Origin: Treponema pedis
Lineage (GTDB): Bacteria; Spirochaetota; Spirochaetia; Treponematales; Treponemataceae
DNA: 64,000 nucleotides
Direction: 5' to 3'
Assembly: GCF_017161325.1 (NCBI RefSeq)
Contig: NZ_CP045670.1
Location: 1,543,367-1,607,366 of the forward strand
Part shown: positions 55,592 to 64,000 of the stretch, piece after piece
Layout: each line of letters starts with the position of its first letter
Numbering within the stretch: the first letter of the stretch is position 1
The notes under the pieces: generated by a model
What the model saw: only the letters and a program-made list of their open reading frames with translations
What the model was told of the DNA's origin: nothing
Database searches by the model: none
Program-made: the position numbers and the translations under genes

Positions 55592-56524
55592 ATGTTTAAA
55601 GGTTATAAGAAAGCGGTTTGTTTAATTTTTTTATTTTTAGTATGTGCCGCAATTTTTTGTGAAGAAGAAAAAAAATCCGAAAAGACTTTTCCCGATGCGG
55701 AATTTAATACGGAAATTTCTTTGGAAATAGATTACCCGTGGAATGTATTTTTGTCCGCTTCCGAATATATAAAATTAAATTCCCGAATAAGCGATAAAAA
55801 ATATACCGAGCTCAGCATAAAAGGAATTTTAGCTCTTACTTCGCTGGAAGCAAGTTTCGGAATGAAATTTGTATATTTAAATTTTGCCGATTTTTTTACG
55901 GAATTTTCGGCGGGTTCCGGCTGGTGTTTTGAAAAAGCCTTTCTTTACGGGCTTGCGGGCAGCGGTAATTTACGCGGCAGAAAAAAAATAGTTCCTTATA
56001 ATTTTTCAAAAGCCGTATTTTCGCTTAACAGCGGTTTTGATTTTCATTTTAATTTAGCGGAAGTTTTAACCGGGGATTGGTTCAATTTGGTTTTTAGAAC
56101 CGTTCAGGGGATAAAATACAGAGCTCTTATACCTGCGGAAGAAACGGATTTTTGGTTTTGGCAAAACGGTTTTACCGAAAGCCGGAACGGAGCCTTATAT
56201 TCGGCTTCATACTCCGTTGAATATTCTATGCCTCTTTATATAAATAAACTTGCACTTAAACTTATTACCGAAAAAAAACTTTATGCTCCGATAAGCGGTA
56301 CGGTAAACGAGGCTGAAAAACTGTGGGATTTTGAACTGTCTTTTTCTCTCTTTTTTAAGCCGGCGGACTTTGTTACGATTAAACTTGAACCTTCATGGGC
56401 ATCTACGGTATTATACGAATCCGATTCGGAAAAAGTTTATTTTATTTATAAAAGACTTAATAAGAATAAAATGCAGGCTCTAAATTTTAAGAATATATCG
56501 GCGGCCGTGTCGTTTAGTTTTTAG
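55592..56524 (+). CDS. Exported protein, probable outer-membrane beta-barrel
   Basis: 310 aa. Signal peptide (about 1-25, cleavage near IFCEE) then strongly alternating strands and a terminal Phe (AAVSFSF), the usual barrel end. About twelve candidate strands. ATG 55592 follows AGGAAAGG. First of three consecutive envelope genes. No family recognised; treponemal small barrels are the best guess. Confidence 0.65.
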   Translation: MFKGYKKAVCLIFLFLVCAAIFCEEEKKSEKTFPDAEFNTEISLEIDYPWNVFLSASEYIKLNSRISDKKYTELSIKGILALTSLEASFGMKFVYLNFADFFTEFSAGSGWCFEKAFLYGLAGSGNLRGRKKIVPYNFSKAVFSLNSGFDFHFNLAEVLTGDWFNLVFRTVQGIKYRALIPAEETDFWFWQNGFTESRNGALYSASYSVEYSMPLYINKLALKLITEKKLYAPISGTVNEAEKLWDFELSFSLFFKPADFVTIKLEPSWASTVLYESDSEKVYFIYKRLNKNKMQALNFKNISAAVSFSF

Positions 56525-56636
56525 CCTAAGTAACTATCTTAGGGTTAGGTTTGTTCTAACATCATAATCGTTTTCCATAACATTAATTTACCGAAACCGA
56601 TAGACAATTTAATAAAAAATGAGGTATATTATTAAA

Positions 56637-57257
56637 ATGAAAAAAATTATTTTGTTCTTTTGTCTAATTACCGCTTTTTCGTTTTCCTGTTTTGCCGAAG
56701 AAGGAGGGAAGGAAGAAGGCGGCCGCAAGGGAATTGACGGAACAGCCGTTTTTCAGCCCGTACGTAAAGGCGATAAATTTATGAAAATAGGGCTTTCACT
56801 GGGAATTCCTCTATTTAATACTTCAATTAAAAAATTTGCGCATAAAACCAATATTTATCCGGGCGGTGCCATTAATGCAGGTTTCGGCTATTATGTGCTG
56901 GACGGTTTTTCATTGGGCGGAAATTTGAGCTTTCAATTTTATCCGACGCTTGCAAAAAATCTTTATTTTTGTGTACCCATTACATTTGATATGGCATATA
57001 CCTTTGCTTCGGGTAAGTGGCGTTTTCCTATAGGCGGCGGAATAGGCGGGGTTTTTCAGTCTTACAGCGGCAACAGTGCAAAGTATTTCGGTATGATTTT
57101 TAAAGCGGAAACCGGGGTTTATTATCAGTATTTTCCCGAATGGTCTTTCGGAGGCAGTCTTTCTTGGAATGTATTACCGCAGTGGTATAGCGTAAAAGAA
57201 TATAACCGCACCGGAAATATTTTTATGATAAATTTTGCCGCAAGGTATCATTTTTAA
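56637..57257 (+). CDS. Small outer-membrane barrel protein, OmpW/TP0733-like
   Basis: 206 aa. Signal peptide MKKIILFFCLITAFSFSCFA, a charged Glu/Gly/Lys stretch, then about eight amphipathic strands ending FAARYHF. IGLSLGIPLFNTS, INAGFGYYVLDGFSLGGNLSF and GGGIGGVFQS resemble small eight-strand barrels. It matches the size and style of T. pallidum TP0733, thought to be an OmpW-like protein. ATG 56637 is 12 bases after GAGG. Confidence 0.65.
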   Translation: MKKIILFFCLITAFSFSCFAEEGGKEEGGRKGIDGTAVFQPVRKGDKFMKIGLSLGIPLFNTSIKKFAHKTNIYPGGAINAGFGYYVLDGFSLGGNLSFQFYPTLAKNLYFCVPITFDMAYTFASGKWRFPIGGGIGGVFQSYSGNSAKYFGMIFKAETGVYYQYFPEWSFGGSLSWNVLPQWYSVKEYNRTGNIFMINFAARYHF

Positions 57258-57272
57258 AGAGGAGGGAATTAA

Positions 57273-58289
57273 ATGAAGATAAAAGAATCGGTAAAGGCTT
57301 TTGTTTTATTTTCCGCAGTATTTATGCTTTTTTCGGCATGTAAAAATCAACCCATTTTTTATACGATTGAACAGGAAGTAAAATTAAAGGATTTTTCAGT
57401 AAAAGGCATAATAGTCGGTTTTGCGGAAAAAAACGGTAATATTTATACGGCTAACGGAGAAGCCGTTTTTTATAAAGATAAAAATTCTACAGGAACGTGG
57501 ACATCTATAGGCTCCCCGGGGTCTCCTATTTTAACCGTTGCGGCAAACGGCAGCGGTTTGTTTGCAACCGGAGTTGATTCGGGTGTAAAATACTATAACG
57601 GCGGTTCGTGGACTGCCGTAGCGGGCGGAGAAAAAATTACGGCCGTATTCGGAGATTCTACCGTATTCGGTACGGATTATACGGGTTCTAACGATTCTCC
57701 CGCAATATATGAAGTGAATATAAGCGGAGTTTCAAATATAGCTTCCGGAAAACTCATGGGTGCTTCGGGAGATTATTTTGCCACCGATAAGGGTTTGTTT
57801 AAAAAAAACGGAACATCTTCACCTGTAAGTAATTCTCCTTCAAATATAACTGCCGTAGCTAAGGGGCCTGGCAACTCGGTTTTTGTATTGGCAGGTTCAA
57901 CACTTCACCATTATAGTAACGGAGGCAGCGGTTCGTGGACTTCAAAAGAAATATCGGCGGCAGGGCCTTCGTGTATTTTTTACTTTGAACCCGGAAATAC
58001 CGTTTTAATAGGCTGTAAAAAAGGCTATACCGAAATAAAATTAAACGGTACTAGTAATCTTAGCGGTGCGGTTGAAATAAAACCCGGCGAAGAAGGCTCA
58101 ACTACACCTAAAACTTCTTTAAGCCAATACGAATCCGTTACCGGTTCTTATTCTCTTAATCCTATTTTTGTAACAGGCACTAAAGATAATTACTCGGTAT
58201 TTGCAGGAGCTGCAGCGGGCTCTCTTGTAAGAAACACAGGTTTATGGGCTTTTTACAGTTTTTATAAAAAAGAATGGAACCGTGAATAA
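57273..58289 (+). CDS. Putative lipoprotein, beta-propeller-like
   Basis: 338 aa. Lipoprotein signal with FSACKN (Cys about residue 23), then Gly/Ser/Thr-rich repeated strands (GSGLFATGVDSGVKYYNGGSW, GNSVFVLAGSTLHHYSNGG) spaced as in a propeller. 15 bases after the barrel gene with GAGG, so one operon. Overlaps the GTG start of rarA by eight bases. Confidence 0.7.
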   Translation: MKIKESVKAFVLFSAVFMLFSACKNQPIFYTIEQEVKLKDFSVKGIIVGFAEKNGNIYTANGEAVFYKDKNSTGTWTSIGSPGSPILTVAANGSGLFATGVDSGVKYYNGGSWTAVAGGEKITAVFGDSTVFGTDYTGSNDSPAIYEVNISGVSNIASGKLMGASGDYFATDKGLFKKNGTSSPVSNSPSNITAVAKGPGNSVFVLAGSTLHHYSNGGSGSWTSKEISAAGPSCIFYFEPGNTVLIGCKKGYTEIKLNGTSNLSGAVEIKPGEEGSTTPKTSLSQYESVTGSYSLNPIFVTGTKDNYSVFAGAAAGSLVRNTGLWAFYSFYKKEWNRE

Positions 58290-59616
58290 TTCGGATTTAT
58301 TTGAATTAAGTTCTTTAAACGGTAACAATCGGGAACCCCTTGCTTCCCGTATGCGCCCTGTAAGTCTTGACGAATTTATAGGGCAGGAGCATATTGTAGG
58401 CGAGGGAAAACTTTTAAGACGGGCCATACAGGCCGATAGACTTTCTTCTATAATTTTATTCGGCCCTCCGGGTACCGGGAAAACCACACTTGCCCGCATT
58501 ATAGCCAACACAACAAAAAGCAATTTTTTAAGTTTAAATGCGGTTCTCGCAGGCGTTCAACAAATACGAGATGCCGTTTTAAATGCCGAAAATCATAAAA
58601 AGCTGTACGATAAGCGTACTATCCTGTTTGTAGATGAGGTACACCGCTGGAACCGCTCGCAGCAGGACGCCCTCTTGCCTTGGGTAGAAAACGGTACAAT
58701 TATTTTAATAGGCGCTACTACCGAAAACCCTTTTTTTGAAGTAAATAAGGCTCTGGTAAGCAGAAGCCGCGTTTTTCAGCTTAACGCTTTAACCGAAGAA
58801 GATTTAAAAAAAACGGCTTTAGCCGCCGTTACAAATAAAGAGCGCGGCTACGGTAAATGGAAAATAGAATTTGAACAAAATGCTTTGGAGCACTTAGTTT
58901 CTACGGCGGCGGGAGATGCAAGAAGTTTATTAAACGCTTTGGAACTTGCAGTTGAAACCACCCTTGAGGATTGGCCTCCTCCTGAAGGAGAAACCGTAAA
59001 AATTTCCTTACAAGCTGCCGAAGAAAGCATACAAAAGCGCGTTGTTTTATACGACAGGGACGGGGACTATCATTACGATATAATAAGCGCCTTTATAAAA
59101 TCCATACGCGGAAGCGACCCCGATGCCGCCGTTTATTGGCTTGCAAGAATGATTGCCGCAGGCGAAGACCCGCACTTTATTTTTAGAAGAATGCTTATTT
59201 CGGCCTGTGAAGATATAGGCCTTGCTTCTCCCGGAGCGGTCAGCGTAGTTGCGGGGGCTGCGGACGCCTTTGACAGGGTAGGAATGCCTGAAGGCAGGTA
59301 TCACTTAGCTCATGCCGCTCTTTATTTGGCAACTTGCCCCAAGTCGAACAGTGCCGAAGCCTTTTTTAAAGCTCTTTCTTTTGTGGAAAAAGAAGATGCG
59401 GAAGTTCCGGAGCATTTAAAAGATGCAAGCCGCGACGGTAAGGCCTTAGGCCACGGTGAAGGCTATTTATATCCCCATAATTATAGCGGACATTGGGTTC
59501 CGCAACAATATCTTCCCGATAATCTTGACGGAACCGTTTTCTATGAGCCGAGTGACCAGGGTTATGAAGGAAAGATAAAAGACGAAATTTTGCGAAAAAG
59601 GAACAGGCGTAAATAA
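58282..59616 (+). CDS. rarA: Replication-associated recombination protein A (RarA/MgsA)
   Basis: 444 aa AAA+ ATPase. RMRPVSLDEFIGQEHIVG, Walker A GPPGTGKTT, Walker B ILFVDEVHRWN, sensor ATTENPFF and the C-terminal MgsA tetramerisation region (PEGRYHLAHAALYLATCPKSN) are present. It acts at stalled replication forks. Starts at GTG 58282 within the end of the lipoprotein gene. Confidence 0.95.
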   Translation: MNNSDLFELSSLNGNNREPLASRMRPVSLDEFIGQEHIVGEGKLLRRAIQADRLSSIILFGPPGTGKTTLARIIANTTKSNFLSLNAVLAGVQQIRDAVLNAENHKKLYDKRTILFVDEVHRWNRSQQDALLPWVENGTIILIGATTENPFFEVNKALVSRSRVFQLNALTEEDLKKTALAAVTNKERGYGKWKIEFEQNALEHLVSTAAGDARSLLNALELAVETTLEDWPPPEGETVKISLQAAEESIQKRVVLYDRDGDYHYDIISAFIKSIRGSDPDAAVYWLARMIAAGEDPHFIFRRMLISACEDIGLASPGAVSVVAGAADAFDRVGMPEGRYHLAHAALYLATCPKSNSAEAFFKALSFVEKEDAEVPEHLKDASRDGKALGHGEGYLYPHNYSGHWVPQQYLPDNLDGTVFYEPSDQGYEGKIKDEILRKRNRRK

Positions 59617-59670
59617 AACTAAACCGAAATTCTCTTTTAATTAAAAAAATACAATACTATTTAAAACTTC

Positions 59671-59699
59671 TTGAATATATTTTTTAAAATGATTATATT
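59671..59699 (+). promoter_or_regulatory. Promoter of the suf operon
   Basis: TTGAAT at 59671-59676, 17-base spacer, TATATT at 59694-59699, about 35 bases of leader with AAGGAG before the ATG at 59741. Confidence 0.65.
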
Positions 59700-59740
59700 A
59701 ATAAGGTACTGTGCTTTTACGTACATTTTAAGGAGTTTTA

Positions 59741-60481
59741 ATGAAATTATTAGATATACAAAACCTTCAAATGTCGGTCGGAGAAAAAACCATTCTTAAA
59801 GACCTCAATTTGAGTATAAACAAGGGTGAGGTTCATGTCGTTATGGGCCCGAACGGTGCCGGTAAGTCAACTTTAGCCGCTGCGATTGTCGGAAATCCCA
59901 AATTTAATATAGATTGCGGGAATATTTTTTTTGAAAATGAAAATATAAATGAAGTTCCCGTTTTTGAGAGAGCAAGAAAGGGGATTTTTCTTTCATTTCA
60001 AATACCCGAAGAGGTTCCGGGTTTAAAAATTGAAGAATTTTTACGTGCTTCAAAGGAGGCCGTTACCGGTGAAAAAATTCCTATGCTTAAATTTCATAAA
60101 GAGCTTACTGAAAAAATGAAAGAGCTTAAGATAAATTCTTCTTATGCAAACCGAAGTTTAAATGTAGGTTTTTCAGGCGGCGAAAAAAAGAAAAATGAAA
60201 TTCTTCAGCTTGCAATTTTAAATCCGAAGTTGGCAATTCTTGATGAAACGGATTCGGGCCTTGATATTGACGCTACAAAGGTAGTATTTGAAGGAGTTTC
60301 AAAATTCCGAACACCCGATATGGGCATTTTAATTATTACTCACCATAATAAAGTTTTGGAATATATAAAACCGGATTTTGTTCATGTACTTGTAGACGGA
60401 ACAATTGTCAAAACAGGCGGATTTGAGCTTGTCGAGTATATCGAAAAGCACGGCTACGAAAATATAAAAGAGAATTTATGA
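59741..60481 (+). CDS. sufC: Fe-S cluster assembly ATPase SufC
   Basis: 246 aa. Walker A GPNGAGKST, signature FSGGEKKKNEI and Walker B LAILDETDSGLD are those of SufC. Hydrolyses ATP to drive cluster building on SufB. First gene of sufC-sufB-sufD; the ATGA at 60478 overlaps sufB. Confidence 0.96.
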   Translation: MKLLDIQNLQMSVGEKTILKDLNLSINKGEVHVVMGPNGAGKSTLAAAIVGNPKFNIDCGNIFFENENINEVPVFERARKGIFLSFQIPEEVPGLKIEEFLRASKEAVTGEKIPMLKFHKELTEKMKELKINSSYANRSLNVGFSGGEKKKNEILQLAILNPKLAILDETDSGLDIDATKVVFEGVSKFRTPDMGILIITHHNKVLEYIKPDFVHVLVDGTIVKTGGFELVEYIEKHGYENIKENL

Positions 60482-61962
60482 TGCAAACTTTAAATGAAAA
60501 AAAACAAACGGCCGAAGCAAAGAACGGAAACGGAGAAGCGTCGAGTCTTTTTCAAAATAGAAAAAGAACCTTTGTTTCCGATATTGAGCGCGGCGTTTAT
60601 GACATAAAAGATGATATACGGTATAATTATTCTACCGGGTTGGGTTTAAACGAAGAAGTCGTAAAAAAAATTTCCGAGCGTAAAAAAGAGCCGGATTGGA
60701 TGCTTGATTTACGATTAAAATCTCTTAAACATTTTAAGGAACGGCCTATGCCCGGTTGGGGAGCGGATATTTCCGATTTGGATATTCAGGAAATTATTCA
60801 CTACATAGTTTCCGATGAAAAACCTCTTGCCGAAAGTTGGGACGACGTTCCTGAAGAAATAAGAAAAACCTTCGACAGACTGGGGATTCCTGAAGCGGAG
60901 CGTACCTCGCTTGCGGGAGTCGGAGCTCAATACGATTCGGAAGTTGTATATCACAGCTTAAAAGCGGAGCTTGAAAAACAGGGCGTAGTTTACCTTGATA
61001 TGGAAACCGCCGTACATAAATATGAAGATATTGTAAAAAAACATTTTATGCAGCTTATAAAACCTAACGACCATAAATTTGCGGCTTTGCACGGAGCGGT
61101 TTGGTCAGGCGGTTCCTTTGTGTATGTACCGAAGGGAGTTAGGGTAGAGCTTCCGCTTCAATCTTATTTCAGATTAAATGCACAGCAGTCCGGGCAGTTT
61201 GAACATACTCTTATTATAGTGGAAGAAGGAGCATATCTTCATTTTATCGAAGGCTGCAGCGCTCCGAAATATTATAAAAATGCCCTTCATGCTGGAGCTG
61301 TTGAGCTGTATGTAGGTAAAAAGGCGACGCTCAGGTATTCTACAATCGAAAACTGGTCGCGCAATTTATATAATTTAAATACAAAACGGGCGATAGTTGA
61401 AGAAGACGGCGCAATAGAATGGGTTTCAGGTTCCTTCGGTTCCCGAGTTACAATGCTTTATCCTATGAGTATTTTAAAAGGAGACCGTTCGCGCTCCGAA
61501 TTTACAGGGGTAACCTTTGCTTCGGAAGGGCAGTGTCTCGATACGGGAACGAAAACGGTTCACATAGGGAAAAACACGGTTTCGGAAATGCGGTCCCGCT
61601 CCATAGCAAAAAACGGGGGGGAAGCAAATTATCGAGGCCTTTTAAAAATTAACGCTTCCGCCTCAGGCTCAAAGGCCGTTGCGGAGTGTGAATCCCTAAT
61701 GCTTGATGACATGTCGCGCTCCGATACAATCCCGATTATCGAATCGCATACCGATGATGTCGATATAGGCCATGAGGCTAAAATCGGGCGGATAAGCGAA
61801 AGTATGGTTTTTTATTTAATGCAGCGCGGGCTTGATGAAGCGGCCGCAAAGTCGCTTATTATAAAGGGCTTTGTAGAACCTATTTCAAAAGAACTTCCGC
61901 TGGAATATGCGGTGGAGTTAAACAATTTGATTACAATCGAATTGGAAGGAACTATAGGGTAG
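60478..61962 (+). CDS. sufB: Fe-S cluster assembly scaffold SufB
   Basis: 494 aa. The right-handed helix core starts near FVYVPKGVRVELPLQ; conserved Cys in HFIEGCSAPKY and DTGTKTVHIGKNT, and the C-terminal ESHTDDVDIGHEAKIGRIS are typical. Holds the nascent cluster in the SufBCD complex. An N-terminal Lys/Asn-rich 30 residues look added. Confidence 0.96.
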   Translation: MMQTLNEKKQTAEAKNGNGEASSLFQNRKRTFVSDIERGVYDIKDDIRYNYSTGLGLNEEVVKKISERKKEPDWMLDLRLKSLKHFKERPMPGWGADISDLDIQEIIHYIVSDEKPLAESWDDVPEEIRKTFDRLGIPEAERTSLAGVGAQYDSEVVYHSLKAELEKQGVVYLDMETAVHKYEDIVKKHFMQLIKPNDHKFAALHGAVWSGGSFVYVPKGVRVELPLQSYFRLNAQQSGQFEHTLIIVEEGAYLHFIEGCSAPKYYKNALHAGAVELYVGKKATLRYSTIENWSRNLYNLNTKRAIVEEDGAIEWVSGSFGSRVTMLYPMSILKGDRSRSEFTGVTFASEGQCLDTGTKTVHIGKNTVSEMRSRSIAKNGGEANYRGLLKINASASGSKAVAECESLMLDDMSRSDTIPIIESHTDDVDIGHEAKIGRISESMVFYLMQRGLDEAAAKSLIIKGFVEPISKELPLEYAVELNNLITIELEGTIG

Positions 61963-61971
61963 GGCTATAAT

Positions 61972-63084
61972 ATGAACAAAACTTATTTTAAAAGATTGGA
62001 TTATACAAAAGAGGATATTCCAGCTAAAGAGTTTACAAATCTTGTGTTTAGCGGAAAAGGAAATAATATAGAGTATATGCCGATAGAGAATTTTTTGGCT
62101 TCCGCAAGTCCCGATGAGGTAAAAAAGATTTTTGATTTTACAAAATCGGTGCGGGAAAAAAATTGCGGCTTGGGTGAGATTTATATTCAGGAAGTAAAAG
62201 ATAAACGGAATTCCGGTGTTTATATAAAAGTAAAAAAAGCAAAAACGGAAGAGGAAACCGCCAATTTATTTGTAAATTTTAATATGGATGAAAAAAATAA
62301 TGTTTTATACGACCAAAGTTTTATTCATATTGAGGAAGGCTCCAAGGCAAAAATTTTTTTGTATTATGATGTTGCGGGATACGATTGCAGCAGGGCGGAA
62401 CTTTTTAGAAACGGACTTTTAAGTATTATTGCGGAAAAAGATTCCGTTGTTGAATTGATAAAGGTTCAAAATCTTTCGCATTGCGGAATTAACTTTGAAA
62501 CCGTAAAGCTCTATGCTCTTGAACATGCCGAAGTGCGCTTTTATGATATTCAGCTTGGAGGCAAAATAAACGGTTCTTCAACTTCAACTTATATGCCTGA
62601 GCAATGGGCGGACGTTCAAATTTTTCCTCTTTATTTTGCCGATAAAAACCGTAAAATCGACCTTGAACAAAACTTTATAATTAACGGAAAAAATTCTTCC
62701 GGAAGTATTTCCGCCCGCGGCGCCTTAAAAAACACCGCACATAAGATGTTTCGCGGAAATATTTTTTTAAATAAGGGTTGCAGCCATTCTTCCGCAAAAT
62801 TTTCCGATAATACTATTATGCTGGATAAGACGACGGTAGGAGCCACTATTCCAACTATTTTTTGCGATGAAGATGACGTTATAGGGGAGCATGCTGCAAG
62901 TTTTGAAGCGGTAAACCGTGATAAATTATACTATTTGATGACACGCGGTTTTGACGAATTAAGCGCTAAAAAACTGATTATAGAAGCTGCTTTTAAACCG
63001 GTATTCGGTATGATAGACGATGAAGAAATTAAAGAAAGACTTTTAAACGAGTTCAGAGTTAATTTGGACGAAATTACCGAGTAG
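61972..63084 (+). CDS. sufD: Fe-S cluster assembly protein SufD
   Basis: 370 aa. Related to SufB through the right-handed helix and the final DEDDVIGEHAASFEAVN, with the catalytic-site His kept, as in SufD. Less conserved than SufB. Start after AGGGC, 9 bases from sufB. No sufS or sufU follows; the next gene is a reverse-strand regulator. Confidence 0.9.
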   Translation: MNKTYFKRLDYTKEDIPAKEFTNLVFSGKGNNIEYMPIENFLASASPDEVKKIFDFTKSVREKNCGLGEIYIQEVKDKRNSGVYIKVKKAKTEEETANLFVNFNMDEKNNVLYDQSFIHIEEGSKAKIFLYYDVAGYDCSRAELFRNGLLSIIAEKDSVVELIKVQNLSHCGINFETVKLYALEHAEVRFYDIQLGGKINGSSTSTYMPEQWADVQIFPLYFADKNRKIDLEQNFIINGKNSSGSISARGALKNTAHKMFRGNIFLNKGCSHSSAKFSDNTIMLDKTTVGATIPTIFCDEDDVIGEHAASFEAVNRDKLYYLMTRGFDELSAKKLIIEAAFKPVFGMIDDEEIKERLLNEFRVNLDEITE

Positions 63085-63128
63085 ACGGTTTTTTAATATT
63101 TAACTTTATGTAAAGGTAAAAATGCGGT

Positions 63129-63168
63129 AAACTGAGGCTTATAAGTTTGTTAACTGAGCCTCAGTTTT
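63129..63168. terminator. Terminator between the suf operon and the LysR gene
   Basis: AAACTGAGGCT (63129-63139) pairs with AGCCTCAGTTT (63157-63167), with flanking A/T runs on both sides. Confidence 0.85.
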
Positions 63169-63189
63169 ATCGTATTTTAACGGTTGTTT

Positions 63190-64000
63190 TTAATCCTTTA
63201 AAACGCAGTCTAAAAAATCCTGCAAATAACTTGAACGTGTAATTTTTTTGTTCCATACCAAATAAATATTTCGGTATTTATGCGGAATATTTTCCAGCTC
63301 AAATGCCAAAAGTTTTTTATTTTTTACCATATCTTCAACGGCAATTTTTGAAATAAACGAGGTGCCGAGCCCTTGAGCGGCTAATTGTTTTATTACTTCC
63401 GTATCGTTGATTGAAGCCGTTATATTTAAAGACTCAATGTCTATATTTTCGTTTTTTAAAATCAATTCCATATTTTGTTTTACGGCTGAGCCGCATTCCC
63501 GTATAATAAACGGTTCTTCCGCAAGTCGCTTAAGTGAAGGTTTGGTCTTTTGCAGTTTTTGATAATAAGGAGTATTTGCGGTTATAAATACAAATTCATC
63601 TTTATATATCGGTTTAAACTCGCAATTTTCATCGCCCGTTTTCATTCCGACAATTCCCACATCGACTAAGTTGGAAGAAACTTTTTTAATCGTTTCCAAG
63701 CTGTTTTTTTCTTCAATGCGTACAAGAATGTCGGGATTTTTTTCTTTGAATTTTTTAACCGTGGACGGGATTATATAACCTGCAGGGATTGTCGAAGCGC
63801 CTATAGTTATTATTTTTTTCGGCGGATAAATAAACTGATCGACAACCTTTTTTCTTTGCGCCAACAGCTCTTTTGCCTGACTGTAAAGATTCGTTCCGGC
63901 CTCGGTAATTTTAAGTTCTCTTGTAGTACGTATAAACAAGGGGGTATTTAATTCTTTTTCCAAATTGCGTATAACTAAACTTACCGTAGGCTGCGATATA
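63190..64000 (-). CDS. LysR-type transcriptional regulator; runs off right edge
   Basis: The frame is open to the window edge. The end of a winged helix-turn-helix (SQPTVSLVIRNLEKELN then LFIRTTRELKITEAG) is followed by a linker helix and the periplasmic-binding-like effector domain (about 85-270). The first about 25 residues are outside. It probably regulates a divergent gene beyond the edge; the target is unknown. A TTG within the frame at 63963 would be internal and is not the start. Confidence 0.88.
   Translation of the reverse strand, partial: ISQPTVSLVIRNLEKELNTPLFIRTTRELKITEAGTNLYSQAKELLAQRKKVVDQFIYPPKKIITIGASTIPAGYIIPSTVKKFKEKNPDILVRIEEKNSLETIKKVSSNLVDVGIVGMKTGDENCEFKPIYKDEFVFITANTPYYQKLQKTKPSLKRLAEEPFIIRECGSAVKQNMELILKNENIDIESLNITASINDTEVIKQLAAQGLGTSFISKIAVEDMVKNKKLLAFELENIPHKYRNIYLVWNKKITRSSYLQDFLDCVLKD

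Overview
The window is low-GC, densely coded chromosomal DNA. It looks like a host-associated Treponema of the oral, T. denticola-like kind. Evidence: a V-type (archaeal-type) ATPase instead of F-type, the spirochaete form of EF-G, an RsbU/V/W-like partner-switch cassette, many lipoproteins and small outer-membrane barrels, a chemoreceptor, a tRNA-Sec gene, and amino-acid/peptide fermentation genes (tyrosine phenol-lyase, tryptophanase, dipeptide ABC transporter). The assignment is inferred from gene content; no rRNA is present.

Layout. 1-7.6 kb: TPR and coiled-coil envelope proteins, a metallophosphoesterase-like protein, an rsbU-rsbV-rsbW-like operon, and two frameshifted reverse-strand genes. 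7.8-11.9 kb: tyrosine phenol-lyase, a strong terminator, then a PhnC-PhnE-PhnE-type ABC transporter with no binding protein. 12-13.9 kb: V-ATPase subunit E plus DUF2764, then a YoaK-like protein. 14-19.3 kb: a 48-aa protein and a lipoprotein facing an ornithine/lysine decarboxylase across an 18-C tract, a HerA-like ATPase, and tryptophanase. 19.4-27.2 kb: oligopeptide/dipeptide ABC operon and a methyl-accepting chemotaxis protein. 27.2-31.4 kb: a rearranged accessory patch with gene fragments, a duplicated methyltransferase 3' end, a truncated toxin-like gene and two tandem lipoproteins. 31.4-35.6 kb: V-ATPase I, C and G-like subunits, a PTS IIA-like protein and SecG. 36-45.6 kb: prfA-prmC, tRNA-Sec, an omptin-like protein, ispE, spoVG, tRNA-Gln, rplY, fusA, a RecA-like ATPase and rubrerythrin. 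45.7-55.4 kb: Na/Pi symporter, VanZ, tRNA-Lys, APC permease plus C26 peptidase, rho, mltG, MBL hydrolase, YkgJ-like protein, tRNA-Tyr and tRNA-Thr. 55.5-64 kb: outer-membrane/lipoprotein cluster, rarA, sufCBD, and a LysR regulator running off the right edge.

How the genes work together. Peptides imported by the Opp/Dpp system can feed tryptophanase and tyrosine phenol-lyase, giving pyruvate, ammonia, indole and phenol. The decarboxylase makes diamines, and the C26 peptidase/APC permease pair may handle gamma-glutamyl compounds or polyamines. SufCBD and rubrerythrin fit an anaerobe that repairs or protects iron-sulfur enzymes.

Two points affect every reading. First, at least eleven single-base frameshifts sit in homopolymer runs, including in conserved genes (ispE twice, mltG, oppF). 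This is most simply sequencing error, and those genes are given here as whole genes with the break marked. Second, several genes have a consensus promoter whose -10 box ends only 6-9 bases before the ATG and no Shine-Dalgarno sequence, so leaderless transcription is likely to be common.
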